64,000 nucleotides of DNA from Adiantum capillus-veneris (Eukaryota; Streptophyta; Polypodiopsida; Polypodiales; Pteridaceae), in NCBI GenBank assembly GCA_014529385.2, contig CM043954.1:7007806-7071805 (forward strand). Reading direction: 5' to 3'. Shown here in pieces: positions 35,627 through 47,377 of this stretch. Position 1 is the first letter of the stretch, and each line of letters opens with the position of its first letter. Below the pieces are notes generated by a model that was not told the DNA's origin, did not search any database, and was given only the letters and a program-made list of their open reading frames with translations. The translations under genes and the position numbers were made by a program.

Positions 35627-36808
35627 TTAAGGCACCAAATGTACAATGCCATCCAAGATGTCCTTGCACTGTAGCCTCTTTTCATTCCTTTTTGATACCT
35701 ACAAAAACAGTCCAAGTTAAATAAAGAACCAATAAGAGAACAAGAGAACCAATAAGATAACAGTTACCTTTCCACCATTTACTTGAAAGCAGAATGTTGT
35801 GGGCAGTTCAATTTCATCATTTTGCAGGTCCAATCTCAATTGCTGTAAGCTACACATGCCTCTTATCTTTACAATTGATAGATGCTCATTGTTTACCCAT
35901 ATATCAATGTCTTCTATTGGGCTGTCAATGAAGTCCTCCATGTCTTGATCAAGTGGAGTTAGCTGACCACCAACATAGTGCCATCTTCTATAATAAAATG
36001 ACATAATGAAGTTTTGTGTCCCTATCATGTATTTGCAAGCAATTGAGACATCTTGCACATTACAAGTGATTCCATTCACTGTTTTGGTGTTCCAACCCTC
36101 ATCCACAAATTCAAGTACATTTGCTGAGTCTAAAGTCTTCACTGAAAACATTGTTCTAGATTTTCTGACTTCAGCATTAGAGAAGAAGTCTACAAAAACT
36201 GTAATGGGCATGAATATAGAAATTCTACTCTGTTTTCTTGCTATGTTTGCTTTCAAACACTTTTGAATCTCACAAAACAGTTTGCACCTGTAGACCTCAC
36301 TTGTATTTGAGCTAGGGAGTGACCATTCTCCACTTTTGAAATCACGCAAGTCTAGCTTGGTTGTGGCTCCAAGTTCTCCAGTCCTTCTAGGTGGAACATA
36401 ATAATGGTCAAAGAAGAATATTCCATTCTCTGCCAGTGAACCCTTAGTCCTTCCCTTGTATATTTCTTCACCAATTGATCCATGACACACATCCAGAATA
36501 TTTATAACACATTCTACTGGCTTCCATTCCATAATGTTTGAAGGATACAAATCTGTACAACAAATAACCTTATACAACATGCATTACAAATAAGGATTTA
36601 AGTAAAGAGACTTACAATTTGGTCTATGTAATGGCAAAGCAGAACTCTCTGAGTCAATATGCAGATCTTTATGCATGTACACATGCTGCACCAGCACCTC
36701 TTTGATTGATTTTTTGTTGTCGCCAAAGCTGAAATCTTTAACAATACCCTTCCATCCCGCCAAGAAAGAGTTTTTGGTGGAAGACTTTATTCTCATGTTC
36801 TGTTGCAT
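35627..36808 (-). CDS. Gene D: uncharacterised transposon protein, 349 aa
   Basis: Three exons on the minus strand: 36808-36616, 36552-35768, 35698-35627, with introns of 63 and 69 nt (AATT|GTAAGTC...TTGTACAG and AAAG|GTAACTG...TTTTTGTAG). The spliced frame is open throughout; the start ATG at 36808 (MQQNMRIKSSTKN) is the first in frame, though coding-like sequence continues a little upstream. Recognisable blocks are SIKEVLVQHVYMHKDLHI, ENGIFFFDHYYVPP, SRISIFMPITVFVDFF and IMSFYYRRWHYVGG. A decayed homologue with the same first intron position lies at 15330-16180. I do not recognise the fold or function. Confidence 0.7.
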
Positions 36809-37254
36809 CAGTATCCATGTTCCTTTGTGTATAGTTATTGGAATCCATTGTCCATTTTGATCAGTCGTGTTGTAAGTGACAATGGCTTCAATGGAAGTTC
36901 TTGGTCATTTTGATCATGATGAAGATTCCATGGTGAAAAAAGAAATGAGCAGAGAAGTCTAGTCTGAGTTCAAGAGAAGAATAAGCAGAATGTGCAAAAA
37001 ACGGTTCAAATCTGGAAAAGATCATGAGATAGAATCCAAACGTTGTTTTATAATGGCGACGTGCAAAATGAAAACAATATAGTATGAGAAGTATGTCTTT
37101 CTAAAAGCGACAGCTATTGAATGCCTTTGCACTTTTACTTGTTTACATTGCTATTTACTAGCTCAAAGTTGCGGTAAAGATATAATATTTGCTTTTTTTT
37201 TGTGAGTTTTCAAAAATAGAGGTTCCGTAACGGAAGCTCTTCAAACATTGGTTG

Positions 37255-37313
37255 AGACTACTCTCTCTCTACACGCTAAAAGGCACAAAAATGACCTAAA
37301 AATTCCCCTAATG
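37255..37313 (-). repeat. Right terminal inverted repeat of DNA transposon
   Basis: Reverse complement begins CATTAGGGGAATTTTTAGG and matches the left end (19291) at 30 of the first 32 positions, then GTGTAGAGAGAGAG. Followed by AT (37314-37315), the candidate duplication. Confidence 0.85.
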
Positions 37314-37315
37314 AT

Positions 37316-37349
37316 AAAAATGGGATTTCCTCGTGTTCAGTGGTTAACA
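37316..37349 (-). repeat. LTR fragment split by the DNA transposon (start)
   Basis: Minus strand begins TGTTAACCACTGAACACG at 37349, immediately after a polypurine tract (GGAGGGGGGGAG, 37350-37361). Pairs with 18803-19288; the same junction-free sequence is at 57010-57043. Confidence 0.7.
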
Positions 37350-37361
37350 CTCCCCCCCTCC

Positions 37362-39250
37362 ACATCCATGTTGTTCGTGACATGATGGTCTTTGATTGTT
37401 TGGCTCCTGTGTCCAGCCGTTGTTGATTTGAGGCATTGGTGTCAATGGAACCCTTGAGGCTTTAGGAACTTTAAGTACGACTCAAATCTTATGTTGCCCA
37501 AGGTGACTGCTGGGTCGAAGATCATACAGTCATCATTGAAGAAGCCGATGTAGAAGGCTTCCTTAGAGGCTTGCATTTGATAGCTCAATAGGAACATTAG
37601 CCTTTGGTAAAACAAGTGTAGAACCTCCGGGGATGGCTACTTTGACAAGTCATATGTCATCATGGTTATAGTGTCGCTCGTCGATAGTAATGTGGAATCT
37701 GTTTCATTTGATGGGGCGAACACTTCAAGGTTGGCCAGGAGGGTCTTGCATATCTTTTGAATCATCATGCACATTAAGTTCGGAGATCCAGTGAAAGTAT
37801 TAATGGTGCCGTTTAGGGTTTTCACCATATAAGAAACACCTATAGGTGGTGGCATTGATGGGTAACTGAGCCAGGTATGGTGTTTCTTCAGTAGTCTAAC
37901 ATGATTTCACCAGGTGAGTACACGAGGTATCAAGCAAAATAGAGTGTCATCCCTTATGTTCTTTGGGGCTTCCACCAAGTATTGCAGAAATCTTGGGTAC
38001 TTGAGGATCCACCCTTTCCTCCATTATGGTTGGGAATCCTCTATCTTCTTGGTAGCCTCTAGGTCCTTGAGAACTCCTTCATATACTGGCTCTGTTGCTT
38101 CTGCTTCCACTCTCTTCTTTATTTCCATAACTTTATGTCTCAGGAGAGAGTAGTGGAGGGATGGCTGCATCCACTCTTACCTAATAAGCACCTCTGTGGT
38201 CAGGCCTTGGACTCCAATGGAGTGAATCATTCTTCCTTCCCATTCCAAGGCTGCCTTTTTCTCTACTGTGGATTGTTCAATTAAAGTTTGGAGGTAGTCC
38301 TCTTCTTCTATCATCAATGGCCATTCTCGTTCTCCTTATGAGTGTAATTATTCTTCTATTGTTGTAGGTCTTCTACACCTTTGGGGATCTCCATGGGCTC
38401 ACTTTGTGCGTTGATGCCCAAATTTTCAGGCCCATTCTCCGTCTCTTGTTTTTCTTGTTGGATCTAGGACAATTGTTTTTGTGCAAGGCTATCCCTTCTT
38501 ATAGCCTCCTCTGCTTGATCAACTAACAGCTCTTGTAGATGCTCTAGCTAGAGTTGGAGCTGTTTGTTTTCTTTTTGTAGGTCTTGTTGACGGGCCATCA
38601 ATCTCTCTTCAGTGGGGCTGGGGGGGGGCTAGGGAATCTTCTGCCATGTGCAGTCTTTGATGTTTCTCTAGCCATAATTCCCACTAAAGTCTTGCGACCT
38701 TGGCCTCCATGGCTTGTATTGCCTCGTTGTCTGCTCTTGCAATTGCTTGTGCAGCCCTTGGGGTTGCTCTGAGCCTTTGGACTGTCACATCTTGGAGCTC
38801 TAATTTGGCTTTTAGCTCTAGTACCTCATCTTTAGCTGCCTCCAGATGGAAGATGAGCTGCCTCCAGCTCATCTTCCATCTTTTCATTTCCTTCTTGCAA
38901 ACTCTCAACTTCACCTGAGACCTTTGCCATCTACAATCTAAGAGTGTCTTGTTTGCTCTCAGCATCTTTTAGTGTTTCATTGAGATTTTCAAGCTCTCTT
39001 TTTGCCATCTCAGCTCGTTGACTTACTATTTGGAGAGTCCTTGTGATGCTCTCATACTCTTCCTGCATATTTCCCTTCCTGATGTGTAGCATGCTATTCT
39101 CTTCTGCAAGTGTAAGAGATTGAATTCTCATTCATTCTATTATTTGATGGGTGTCTCTTGCATCTTCTTCATTAGCTGCTACCATGTTGCTTGCCAATGG
39201 CCTGGGGAGTGGACTTGAAAATGGAACCTGGCGTCCCCTACTTAGCATTC
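37362..39250 (-). pseudogene. Decayed coiled-coil ORF of a reverse-strand LTR element
   Basis: Minus-strand reading from about 39250 (MLSRGRQVPFSSPLPRPLAS) gives a long Glu/Gln/Lys-rich coiled coil in shifting frames (TLAEENSMLHIRKGNMQEEY, QRAEMAKRELENLNETLK, QQDLQKENKQLQ). A C-terminal part with GVLKDLEATKKIED, KYPRFLQYLVEAPK and GVSYMVKTLNG follows. Many stops are present. It sits directly upstream, on the minus strand, of a polypurine tract and LTR start, so it is probably the gag-like product of an LTR element. The family is not recognised. 39251-39600 holds nothing I can identify. Confidence 0.5.
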
Positions 39251-39599
39251 CCCCACGGGAGTTGGTCTTGAACGTTGCCTTCCAAGTCTTACTAATGTAG
39301 TCCAAATAACCTAACGGACGTCTTACCTAGCCTCTTAAGTCTCTAATCTTTGGTAAGCAGAGCAATGAAAACTACTTTCATACACATTTTTTTATATGTT
39401 TACGAATAAACTTACTTTCTCTATTTCCCTTACATTGTCAATTTGACCAAAAGTTTTTTAAGTATACACGTTCAAAGATTCAAACATTGTTTTTTACTTT
39501 CAAAACCATGTAGATTTTAATTGATTTGCAAACACACATATGAGAAATTCTTTGACACTACCGTGGATATAACAAACTGGAATTTTATATTAATAACGA

Positions 39600-40526
39600 T
39601 CAAATATCCAGCTCCTAAGCCCCATCATTACTTGACCATACAGTTTAAGCAGTGTGATGGTGGTATTGCCTTGTGCTAGAAAAGTTACATAGAGGAATTG
39701 CTAAGTAAATTTGGACTTGAGGATTGCAAACCTATTGCCACTCCCATGGAAACAGGTTTGAAATTGAGTCTTCATGATGTCGGTGATCCTGTTGTTTGAT
39801 GCCTCATTTATGTATACAATAGGAGGCCGGATATTCAGTTTGCAGTCTCACAGGTCAACAGATTTATTCATATCCCAGGGTCTAAGCATTGGTAGGTTGT
39901 AAGGAGGATTTCCGCTACTTGAGTGGCACTTTACATCTTTGCTTGTTTTATCCCAAGGGGCATCATTGCCGCCAGATTTACATGTTTTTTCGGACCCAAA
40001 TTGGGCTGGTTGTTTTGACACGTGAGTGTCCACAAGTGGTTTTTGTTTCATGCTTGGTAGTTCATGTATATCATGGTTGAGCAAGAAGCAACCTACTGTG
40101 GCCACTTCTAGTTGTGAGGCTTAGTACAGGGAAGTCTTCACAATTACGGTTGAGTGTGTATGGCTCAGAAGCCTTATGGCTGATTTGGGTGTCGGATAGG
40201 ACACTACCAACACTATCTACACTGACAGTCAGAGCGCATTGGCAGTTGCGAGGAACCCAGTTTTTCATGCTCGCACAAAGCACATTGAGGTGCATTACCA
40301 CTATGTCCAAGCAAGGCTCTCAGCAAGAGAGATCAGCTTGGCTTATGTGCCAACACAAGACAACCTTGCAGATCTTTTCACAAAGGCATTGTCTTGTGAG
40401 AAGTTTGAAGCTTTCCGCAAAGCTTTGGTCTTACTCCCTTTTGTGGATTGGTAATGACCTCAAGGCATGGCACTTCCCTTTACTCATGTGCCAACTCTCG
40501 TTCACCGCATCACTCCAGGGGGGATT
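39600..40526 (+). pseudogene. copia RT/RNase H relic, forward
   Basis: Plus-strand blocks in order: SYIEELLSKFGLEDCKPIAT, PMETGLKLS, NRRPDIQFAVSQVNRFIH, then RNase H pieces ARNPVFHARTKHIEVHYHYV and DNLADLFTKALSCEKFEAF in several frames with stops. It is the end of a copia polyprotein, of the same family as 17412-17930 on the other strand. The polypurine tract CCAGGGGGGATT follows. Everything upstream of the RT C-terminus is missing. Confidence 0.8.
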
Positions 40527-40753
40527 TGTTACCATATACATGTGGTAGTGATGTGTGTGAACACAATTAGGACCGCTGGGGCATTTTTTCCTTCACTAGG
40601 AGTTTTTTTCCCCGTGGATTGTATATATGCCCATCATTCTAGGGCTATCTATCTTTCAATTGCACACTAAGTAAAACACTCTCTGTTGTGTGCCTTGAGC
40701 TTCCTTCATTTTCTCCAAGCTGTGTGTGTTTTCTTGCAACCCTAATTCCAACA
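40527..40753 (+). repeat. 227-bp copia 3' LTR, forward
   Basis: Begins TGTTACCATATAC, ends AATTCCAACA. Same length as the inverted copy at 17185-17411. Confidence 0.85.
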
Positions 40754-40849
40754 CTAACCCCTGTAGGTAGGTTATTCTCTCCTATGTAGGCCTTGTCATT
40801 GTCGGCTTATCCAAGAGGTTAACTAGGTCAAAATTGATCCAAATTGGAT

Positions 40850-41260
40850 GAAACTTGGTCCTTAGGCTTGCGTTGAGATGGTTCACACCCTTGCAAGCTC
40901 TATTGGCAATTTTGGTCACAAAATATGCCCCTGAGACATCATACACGTGTGATGTCTATTTGGTCAGAATGGAATAAATCTCATTCCCTAGGATACTCAC
41001 CACATAAAAAACTCACTACCACTTGCATAATGTAATTTCAGTACCTATTATGCTAGATATAGTCAAATCAAGCATTCACTTTGCTTAACTCGGTCTCTTG
41101 GTCCCTATTAGCCTTAATTTGCTTCAAAGTCAATGAAACTTGGCCTATTTACTCCCTAGATACTCTTAAACACAATGGTTTACACAAAAGTGCCTTTTGG
41201 CCCATAATCTGGTCTCCTAGACATCACACGCGTATGTTGTCTAAGGAGTCTTACCATAGC
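40850..41260 (+). repeat. Two diverged ~280-bp tandem units with a palindrome
   Basis: Each unit carries a GATGAAACTTGG-like block, an ATGGTT(C/T)ACAC block and a near-palindrome of about 22 bp (GACATCATACACGTGTGATG at 40939; GACATCACACGCGTATGTTG at 41218), spaced about 280 bp. Related units recur at 46190-46600. 41261-41690 shows nothing further. Confidence 0.55.
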
Positions 41261-41699
41261 CCGAGCGAGATTTCTCGAGCGAACTAAAACCCGAGCAAAT
41301 ATCTAAATGACATTTACCCATGTTGTGCTATGTTTACTCTTAATTTTTCATTTCATTTCATGTATAAGTGAAAGGTGCTCAAGTGATGTTGTCTGCCTTT
41401 GTAATGTCGCACATCATTGGGCCTCACAAGCATTGATGTTGCACATTGCAACGTGTCTCAACCTCAGCATCACGCAAGGTGAGGGACTCATATAAAGGCA
41501 TCACTGCTACATTGTTTCTGTCTACTTATTATGCATGGTTAGTGATACGATCTCTAGCTCCAGTCGGTGCCTGTCATATAGCCGGACATAATCGCAATTA
41601 TGGTAGTACTCAATGATGGCCCGAGTAACTCTCCATCGAGGTTGGTTCATGTCATGGCCCAAGTAAGGATGGCTGGTGGAAAAGTTCCTCCTTCACTTA

Positions 41700-42250
41700 T
41701 TCACTCTTGGCCTCCTTGTCACCAACTTTTAGCCCCTCAAGAAACTCACCCACCTCCTTGGGGTGCCTAACATCTCCTTTTGAGCAGCCTCAAAAGCTTT
41801 TTGTAAATGCTTGAGCATTTTCCACACCCCCAAAGAAAATGCAAAACATTTTATCTTTCAACTCTCCTTCTGCAAAATCAGAGACATGCCAGACCCAAGC
41901 CTTGTCACTACCTTGATGTTCCTACAAGCAACTTATAGAGGGAACAATCGTGTGATTTGCATAGATTTCATGACCAATCGAACGTTTTTGGTCTTATTAT
42001 GTTGGAGTAGCTTCACCTGCCCCATACCTCTCTCTTTCCACTGGTTGTCGTCCTTATCAAATTGGTATAGCTAATTGGCCTTTAGGTCAATGAGAAAATT
42101 CTCATTCTCCTTACCGGTACTGACAACAAGGACATCAAGCTTGATGATGCGGCACCTGTGTCTTCCTCCTCAATTACAGGTCTTGCATCATCACCTTCCT
42201 CTGTAGGGGCATTTTCCACGGGCTCTTTCTCTTCGTTGAGCGCTTAGCAT
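41700..42250 (-). pseudogene. RanBP1-like retropseudogene
   Basis: Reading the minus strand, an acidic N-terminus (EEKEPVENAPTEEGDDARPV) is followed in shifting frames by VSTGKENENFLIDLKA, YQFDKDDNQWKERGMGQVK, LLQHNKTKNVRLVM, KAWVWHVSDFAEGELKDK and FFGGVENAQAFTKSF. This order is that of the Ran-binding domain of RanBP1, including the W-K-E-R-G and V-R-L-V-M motifs (established knowledge of the family, which stimulates Ran GTP hydrolysis in nuclear transport). There are no introns, but several frameshifts and stops, which fits a retrocopied pseudogene. This is the only host-gene-derived sequence I can recognise in the window. Confidence 0.75.
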
Positions 42251-42268
42251 CCATTTGGACTGAAGTGG

Positions 42269-42270
<2 letters not shown>

Positions 42271-42344
<74 letters not shown>
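42271..42344. repeat. (GA)n microsatellite
   Basis: GA tract about 73 bp, directly upstream (minus strand sense) of the RanBP1-like relic. Confidence 0.95.
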
Positions 42345-42348
<4 letters not shown>

Positions 42349-42539
42349 CAACCTACAATGAGGATGGACGAGCTCGCCGGTGTTAAACTTTGCACCAAGT
42401 ACTCTATAGGAAGGGCGAGAATCAAAGTTTGTCGTACGTCATTACTTGCTGCAAGGACTGCACGCCGACGTGCGCACAACCCTCCAACAAAAGTAGGTAT
42501 ATTCAAACTTTTTGAGGTGTTACATCTTGGGGAATGTGT

Positions 42540-42800
42540 TGTTTTGGTACAGTGTAAAGGAAAAATCAATTTTCCAAACGTACAAAATTCCCTTTCTTGA
42601 ATTTTCCAAGAGGAAATCTAAGAAATATAGGTTTATTTTTCAGGTTTTTACACTAACTTTGTCTATTTTGGGGTGGAATTTCTCCCTTTTCCTTGCCTTC
42701 AAACGGTATTTTTGAAATTTTCTCTATTTCGGGGTAGAATTTCTCCCTTTTCCTTGCCTTCAGTTGGCATTTTTTAAATTAAAAACGGCACGATATTATG
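42540..42800 (+). repeat. Left arm of inverted repeat pair (with 44595-44770)
   Basis: TTTCCAAACGTACAAAATTCC, GGTTTATTTTTCAGG, TTTTTACACT, TTCTCCCTTTTCCTTGCC and AAAAACGGCACGATATT blocks occur reverse-complemented in the same order at 44595-44770. This arm contains an internal 60-bp tandem duplication (about 42661-42720 and 42721-42780). Confidence 0.7.
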
Positions 42801-42849
42801 CTGAGACACATTTTTCCCAAACACTGTTTTGGTAGCTTGGAGAAAAAAA

Positions 42850-42975
42850 GGGGTGGGGGGGGGGGGGGGGGGGGGGGGGGAAGAGAGAGAGAGAGAGAGA
42901 GAGCATCAAACTTTTTCTACTGCAAGGACTGCGCACCGACGTGCGATCGTAAAGAGTCTCCCAAAAAATGTATTT

Positions 42976-43052
<77 letters not shown>
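42850..43052. repeat. Poly-G run, (GA)n tracts and duplicated unit
   Basis: G(4)T then about 26 consecutive G at 42855-42880, followed by (GA)n 42882-42903 and a longer (GA)n at 42976-43052. Between and after the GA tracts, a unit AAACTTTTTCTACTGCAAGG with GCGCACCGACGTGCG is repeated (42906-42975 and 43067-43135). A weaker third copy lies at 42425-42475. Confidence 0.8.
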
Positions 43053-43054
<2 letters not shown>

Positions 43055-43589
43055 AGAGAGTTTCAAACTTTTTCTACTGCAAGGACCGCGCATCGGCGTG
43101 CGGTCATAAAGACTCTCCCAAAAAATGTTTTTGCGAAAACTTGACAAGACTTTTTTTCCGAAATTGTTGTCTGCTTTGTCGTCGATTCTCTTAATCCTAT
43201 AGTCGCCCTCTCCGCCTTCTGCCCTCCTCGCCTCCTCCTGTCATACACCACCCCTTACAACGATAAGCCATGCCGTGATGCAGCATTTTTGATATTTGTA
43301 TATGAAGCAAGCTCGTCGCTGAAAGCTGTGTGTGTGTGTGTGTGTGTTCGCGCGCGCATGTCTGTGTGTTTTCCTTAGGGCAGGAAGGAGACGAAGATGG
43401 GAGATCAGTGGAATCACAATGGCAGGAAGGGCGAAGCATGCAACAGCTTGGGAGGTAGGTCGATAGGCATGCAGGAAGGGGGCAGTATGCAGCGGGTTGG
43501 GAGGTAGGTTGCGAGACGTGGATGTAAGGCCATTCTCTGCCTGATTGTGAGAGGAAATGGAGTGCTGCAGATAGGCGCCTCGCAGTAGG

Positions 43590-43837
43590 CTCGGGGGGTT
43601 CACTATTCAGTACCCCCCTATATAACGTGCGTTCGCGGGGTATTAAAAAAACCCCTCTTTTTACATGTCTAAATGAATAAAATGACCCCTTATTTTAGGA
43701 TTTTTTTCCAAAATTTAATATAAAAAACCCTTATTTTAATGTATCTCTGTTAAATTTCCTAAATTTTCTGCATTTTAAAACCCCTCCTTTTGAACTCACG
43801 TTATACATTAACATGATAACATAGTGCACCCCCCGAG
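43590..43837. mobile_element. MITE, 248 bp, with TIRs and imperfect 8-bp TSD
   Basis: Ends CTCGGGGGGTTCACTAT and, reverse-complemented from the right, CTCGGGGGGTGCACTAT, with a shared TATAACGTG(C/A)GTTC block further in. It is flanked by GCAGTAGG (43582-43589) and GCAGCAGG (43838-43845), an 8-bp duplication with one mismatch. AT-rich, non-coding interior. The 8-bp duplication suggests a hAT-type origin, but the ends are not the usual CAGGG type. Confidence 0.7.
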
Positions 43838-43919
43838 GCAGCAGGAGTGTTGTAGATGGATGCGTGAGAACAAGGTCGCAAGGGAGTCGAACTTTTGATG
43901 CAAGGGAGATAGCATTCTA

Positions 43920-44061
<142 letters not shown>

Positions 44062-44594
44062 TGAGCTACGGATTCGAACGATGTTGTTTCTCTCTGTATC
44101 ATGACAGAGAGGTATTGCCGATTGGATACACAGACTATAGTGAAGAAGGGGAGGCTAGAGGATGGTGAGCTGGGGGTACGTGGAGCAATCTGGCAAAGCT
44201 AGCGACCAAGGATATGGAGCATGGTATCATATGCCATATGCTGGATGATGTGGAGCAAGGCTGCAAGTGGATTGCGACAAGTTTTTCTTTTAAGTGATTG
44301 CGTAATGTATGCAGCAACTACGGCCTTGTGCTCGACTAGCTTAGCTCTGGAGTCTGAAGAGCCTTTCTGTGGCGTGAGGTATCAAGATCGAACTCCATTG
44401 CTGTAGGGGAGCTCTGCATCAATTCAACCATGCAATTGGCAAGATTTCATGTAATAAAAACAGATGGATTGAGGGTATGTCCAGCAGGTCCTGTCCCCTC
44501 AATATTCCAAAAGTTGTACTACTTGAGTGTGATTACGATACAACAATATCTACTTAGTCCCCCTAATTTCCTTAGTACACAGGGGGACCCAGCT

Positions 44595-44770
44595 CTTGAT
44601 ATCGAGCCGTTTTCAATTTCAAAAATGCCAATTGAGGGCAAGGGGAAAAGGAGAGATTCCATCAAAAGTGTAAAAAGCCGCAAAATAAACCAATTATTCT
44701 AAAGTCTTCTCTTGCTAAATTCAAGGTAAGGAATTTTGTATGTTTGGAAAAATGATTTTTCTTGAACATT
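44595..44770 (-). repeat. Right arm of inverted repeat pair (with 42540-42800)
   Basis: Reverse complement reads GAAAACGGCTCGATATC, TTTCTCC-type, TTTTTACACTTTTGATGG, GGTTTATTTTGCGG and CAAACATACAAAATTCC blocks, mirroring 42540-42800. It lacks the internal duplication of the left arm. Confidence 0.7.
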
Positions 44771-44830
44771 GATCTCGAGAAAGGCATACCCTTTGCAACT
44801 AGTCCTAGGTTCTGTCGCTCTGCGTACATC

Positions 44831-45360
<530 letters not shown>

Positions 45361-46189
45361 GTGGGAAGCCCTTGAAGCAAAAAATGCTGCTTGAGAGCAA
45401 TAGGAGAAGAAAAAGTCCCGCTTAGATTTTTACAAAACTAGTGTAAAAATATGAAAAATTATCTCGATAGAAAAAATGGGTTTGCAAAGTCAAGAGATGA
45501 ATATGTCAAGTATAAGAGAGAAAGGTGTGAAGAAGAAGAGGCTAATCTTTGTGGACATAAGTGTGATATTGGAGGAGGATAGCTATTCTTTGTGGACGTA
45601 AGTGTGGTATTGGAGGAGGATAGCTATAAGCTTGAGTCTGTTACAGTCATTGAACCCATTGGTGGGAAAGGATGTGCATCTGCACATAGGGATACACAGA
45701 ATATTGGCCCGAGGTAAAGGTTGCAAAGATGGTATGGGAAATTAGAAGAATTGAACCAGGTATGTATGATTCATTAATAATGGAAAGTTATTATGCATGG
45801 GTTGCCGCATCATGTTTTTGGGGTCGCAAAAAATACCCCGTATCCCGGTTGAACCTTAGGGAGGGTTGTGCTAGGGTTATGTTGGGTTTTTATTTACTTT
45901 GCTACACTATACTCTATAGAGTAATGATTGAGGTCTTGATCAAGTCTTTTTCATTTTATGTGCTCGCTCGGTTTCTTGGGCGCTCGGAAGTACTCGCTCG
46001 AGGATTGGGATTCCTCATGTCTAAGTTGTTAGAATTCATTTTTGTTTCTATCCTAGGTTTCCCTTGATGTGTACAGCATGCACAAGTGCTCACAACAAAG
46101 TTTGATACAGAATTGCACCTTACCACAACTTTTTCTCAAGAAGTTTCTTAGAAAGAGTAAAACTCCCTCAATACTTAGTTCATATGACC

Positions 46190-46600
46190 AAATGAGATGA
46201 AACTAGGTATATGCGCTCTATATAATATGTTGACTATGGGTGTCAAGTCAAATGCCCATTTTTGATGTCATATCTACTATTGAGACATCATATGCATATG
46301 ATGTATGCTAGGGAGATTTGGTCCAAAACTCAAGCACAAGTTTCCCCAAGTCTTCAACACTGCCCCTAAGGCACTCTTACAAATTTTTAATGCGAAAATA
46401 TACACTGAACCATAAGTTTCCCATTTTTCTCCGTTTCCACACTCGACTTTTGTCTTTGGGGACCAAATGTTGGTCAAAACCTTAGTCCCAATGTGTATTT
46501 ATGATATAACACCCCTTTAGAACACTCTGGTGCAGTCTGTTTTGTCAAATTTGATCTTCTGCTAAGCCGGAAGACATCATACATGTATGATGTCTGCACA
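46190..46600 (+). repeat. Second pair of ~280-bp units with palindrome
   Basis: Near-palindromes GACATCATATGCATATGATG (about 46284) and GACATCATACATGTATGATG (about 46570) are spaced about 285 bp with related flanks, like the pair at 40939 and 41218. Confidence 0.55.
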
Positions 46601-46751
46601 TGAAAAATTACAGATCTCTCATCTAGATCTCTTGCAAATGTGTTCTTTTATTCCCAGCCTCACTCAACCATGCACAAATGTCTACTGAAGCTTGTTTATT
46701 GCAAGTTATCTCTAAAAATTGACTTTTCAAAGAGTACTTACACAAGCAAGC

Positions 46752-47053
46752 TGTTAACCCTCGTGGCTCACGGACACCCTATCACCTACGACGGACACTG
46801 TAACCATATTATGTATTATTTAGAGTTAGGTACCGGGCTTGTCGGACCAATAGGAAAAGGGTAAGAGTGATCGCCGATGAGAGGCGCACTCTAACACGAA
46901 CATGCTAGGGATTAGTTGGCTAAGCATGGGCGCCCAAGTGTGAATGGGGTGAGCTCCTATAAAAGCCAACTAAACCTAATTTTTACTCATTCTCTCATTT
47001 GTGCAATAGAAGAGTGCTCTTGCTTCATCTCCATCTTCTTCTTCTTCACCTCC

Positions 47054-47120
<67 letters not shown>

Positions 47121-47373
47121 GGAGAGTGTGTGTCTGCGATCGAGCATTACGAAGGCACGACGGCGGCGAGGCGGTTGAGCGCGGCACGACTGCAGCTTCT
47201 TCTTCATCGCGGCGAGGAATCCACCACGAAGGCGAGCGTAGAGCGGTGAGTGACACACCCTTTGCTCTCTTGAGCTTGCTAGTTTAGGCTTGTTGTGTGC
47301 TTGGAGCCGTTTGTGGCTCGCACACGGTGTATTGGCAAGTCCCTTGCTTCGACAGTGCGGCAAGGAGCGCACA
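46752..47373 (+). repeat. 5' LTR of gag-only element
   Basis: 622 bp; TATA box TATAAAAG at 46958-46965 and a (GT)n(GA)n tract at 47054-47120 in the transcribed part. Confidence 0.95.
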
Positions 47374-47377
47374 TTTT

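Larger units (their letters stand above)
19289..37315. mobile_element. DNA transposon with TIRs carrying an H3-like/Ulp1 gene
   Basis: Terminal inverted repeats at 19291 and 37313 define an 18.0-kb unit, or about 9.1 kb without the internal gypsy element. A candidate AT duplication flanks it (19289-19290, 37314-37315). The paralogous sequence at 56980-57035 runs through GAGTAAATAAT directly into CTTTCCTCATG, that is, an unoccupied version of the target. Inside are four genes: A (+), B (-), C (+), D (-), with A/B convergent, B/C divergent and C/D convergent. Several GT-AG introns are evident. I cannot place it in a named superfamily. Confidence 0.8.

Noticed and set aside
19289-37315. Interpretation as an endogenised giant virus or Polinton, because of the histone and cysteine protease
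   Set aside because: No DNA polymerase B, packaging ATPase or capsid motif is visible; genes have short plant-like introns; size is only about 9 kb and the ends are short TIRs.
45729-46067. 112-residue hydrophobic ORF
   Set aside because: It lies in repeat-rich DNA, has no homologue I recognise and no supporting splice or start context.
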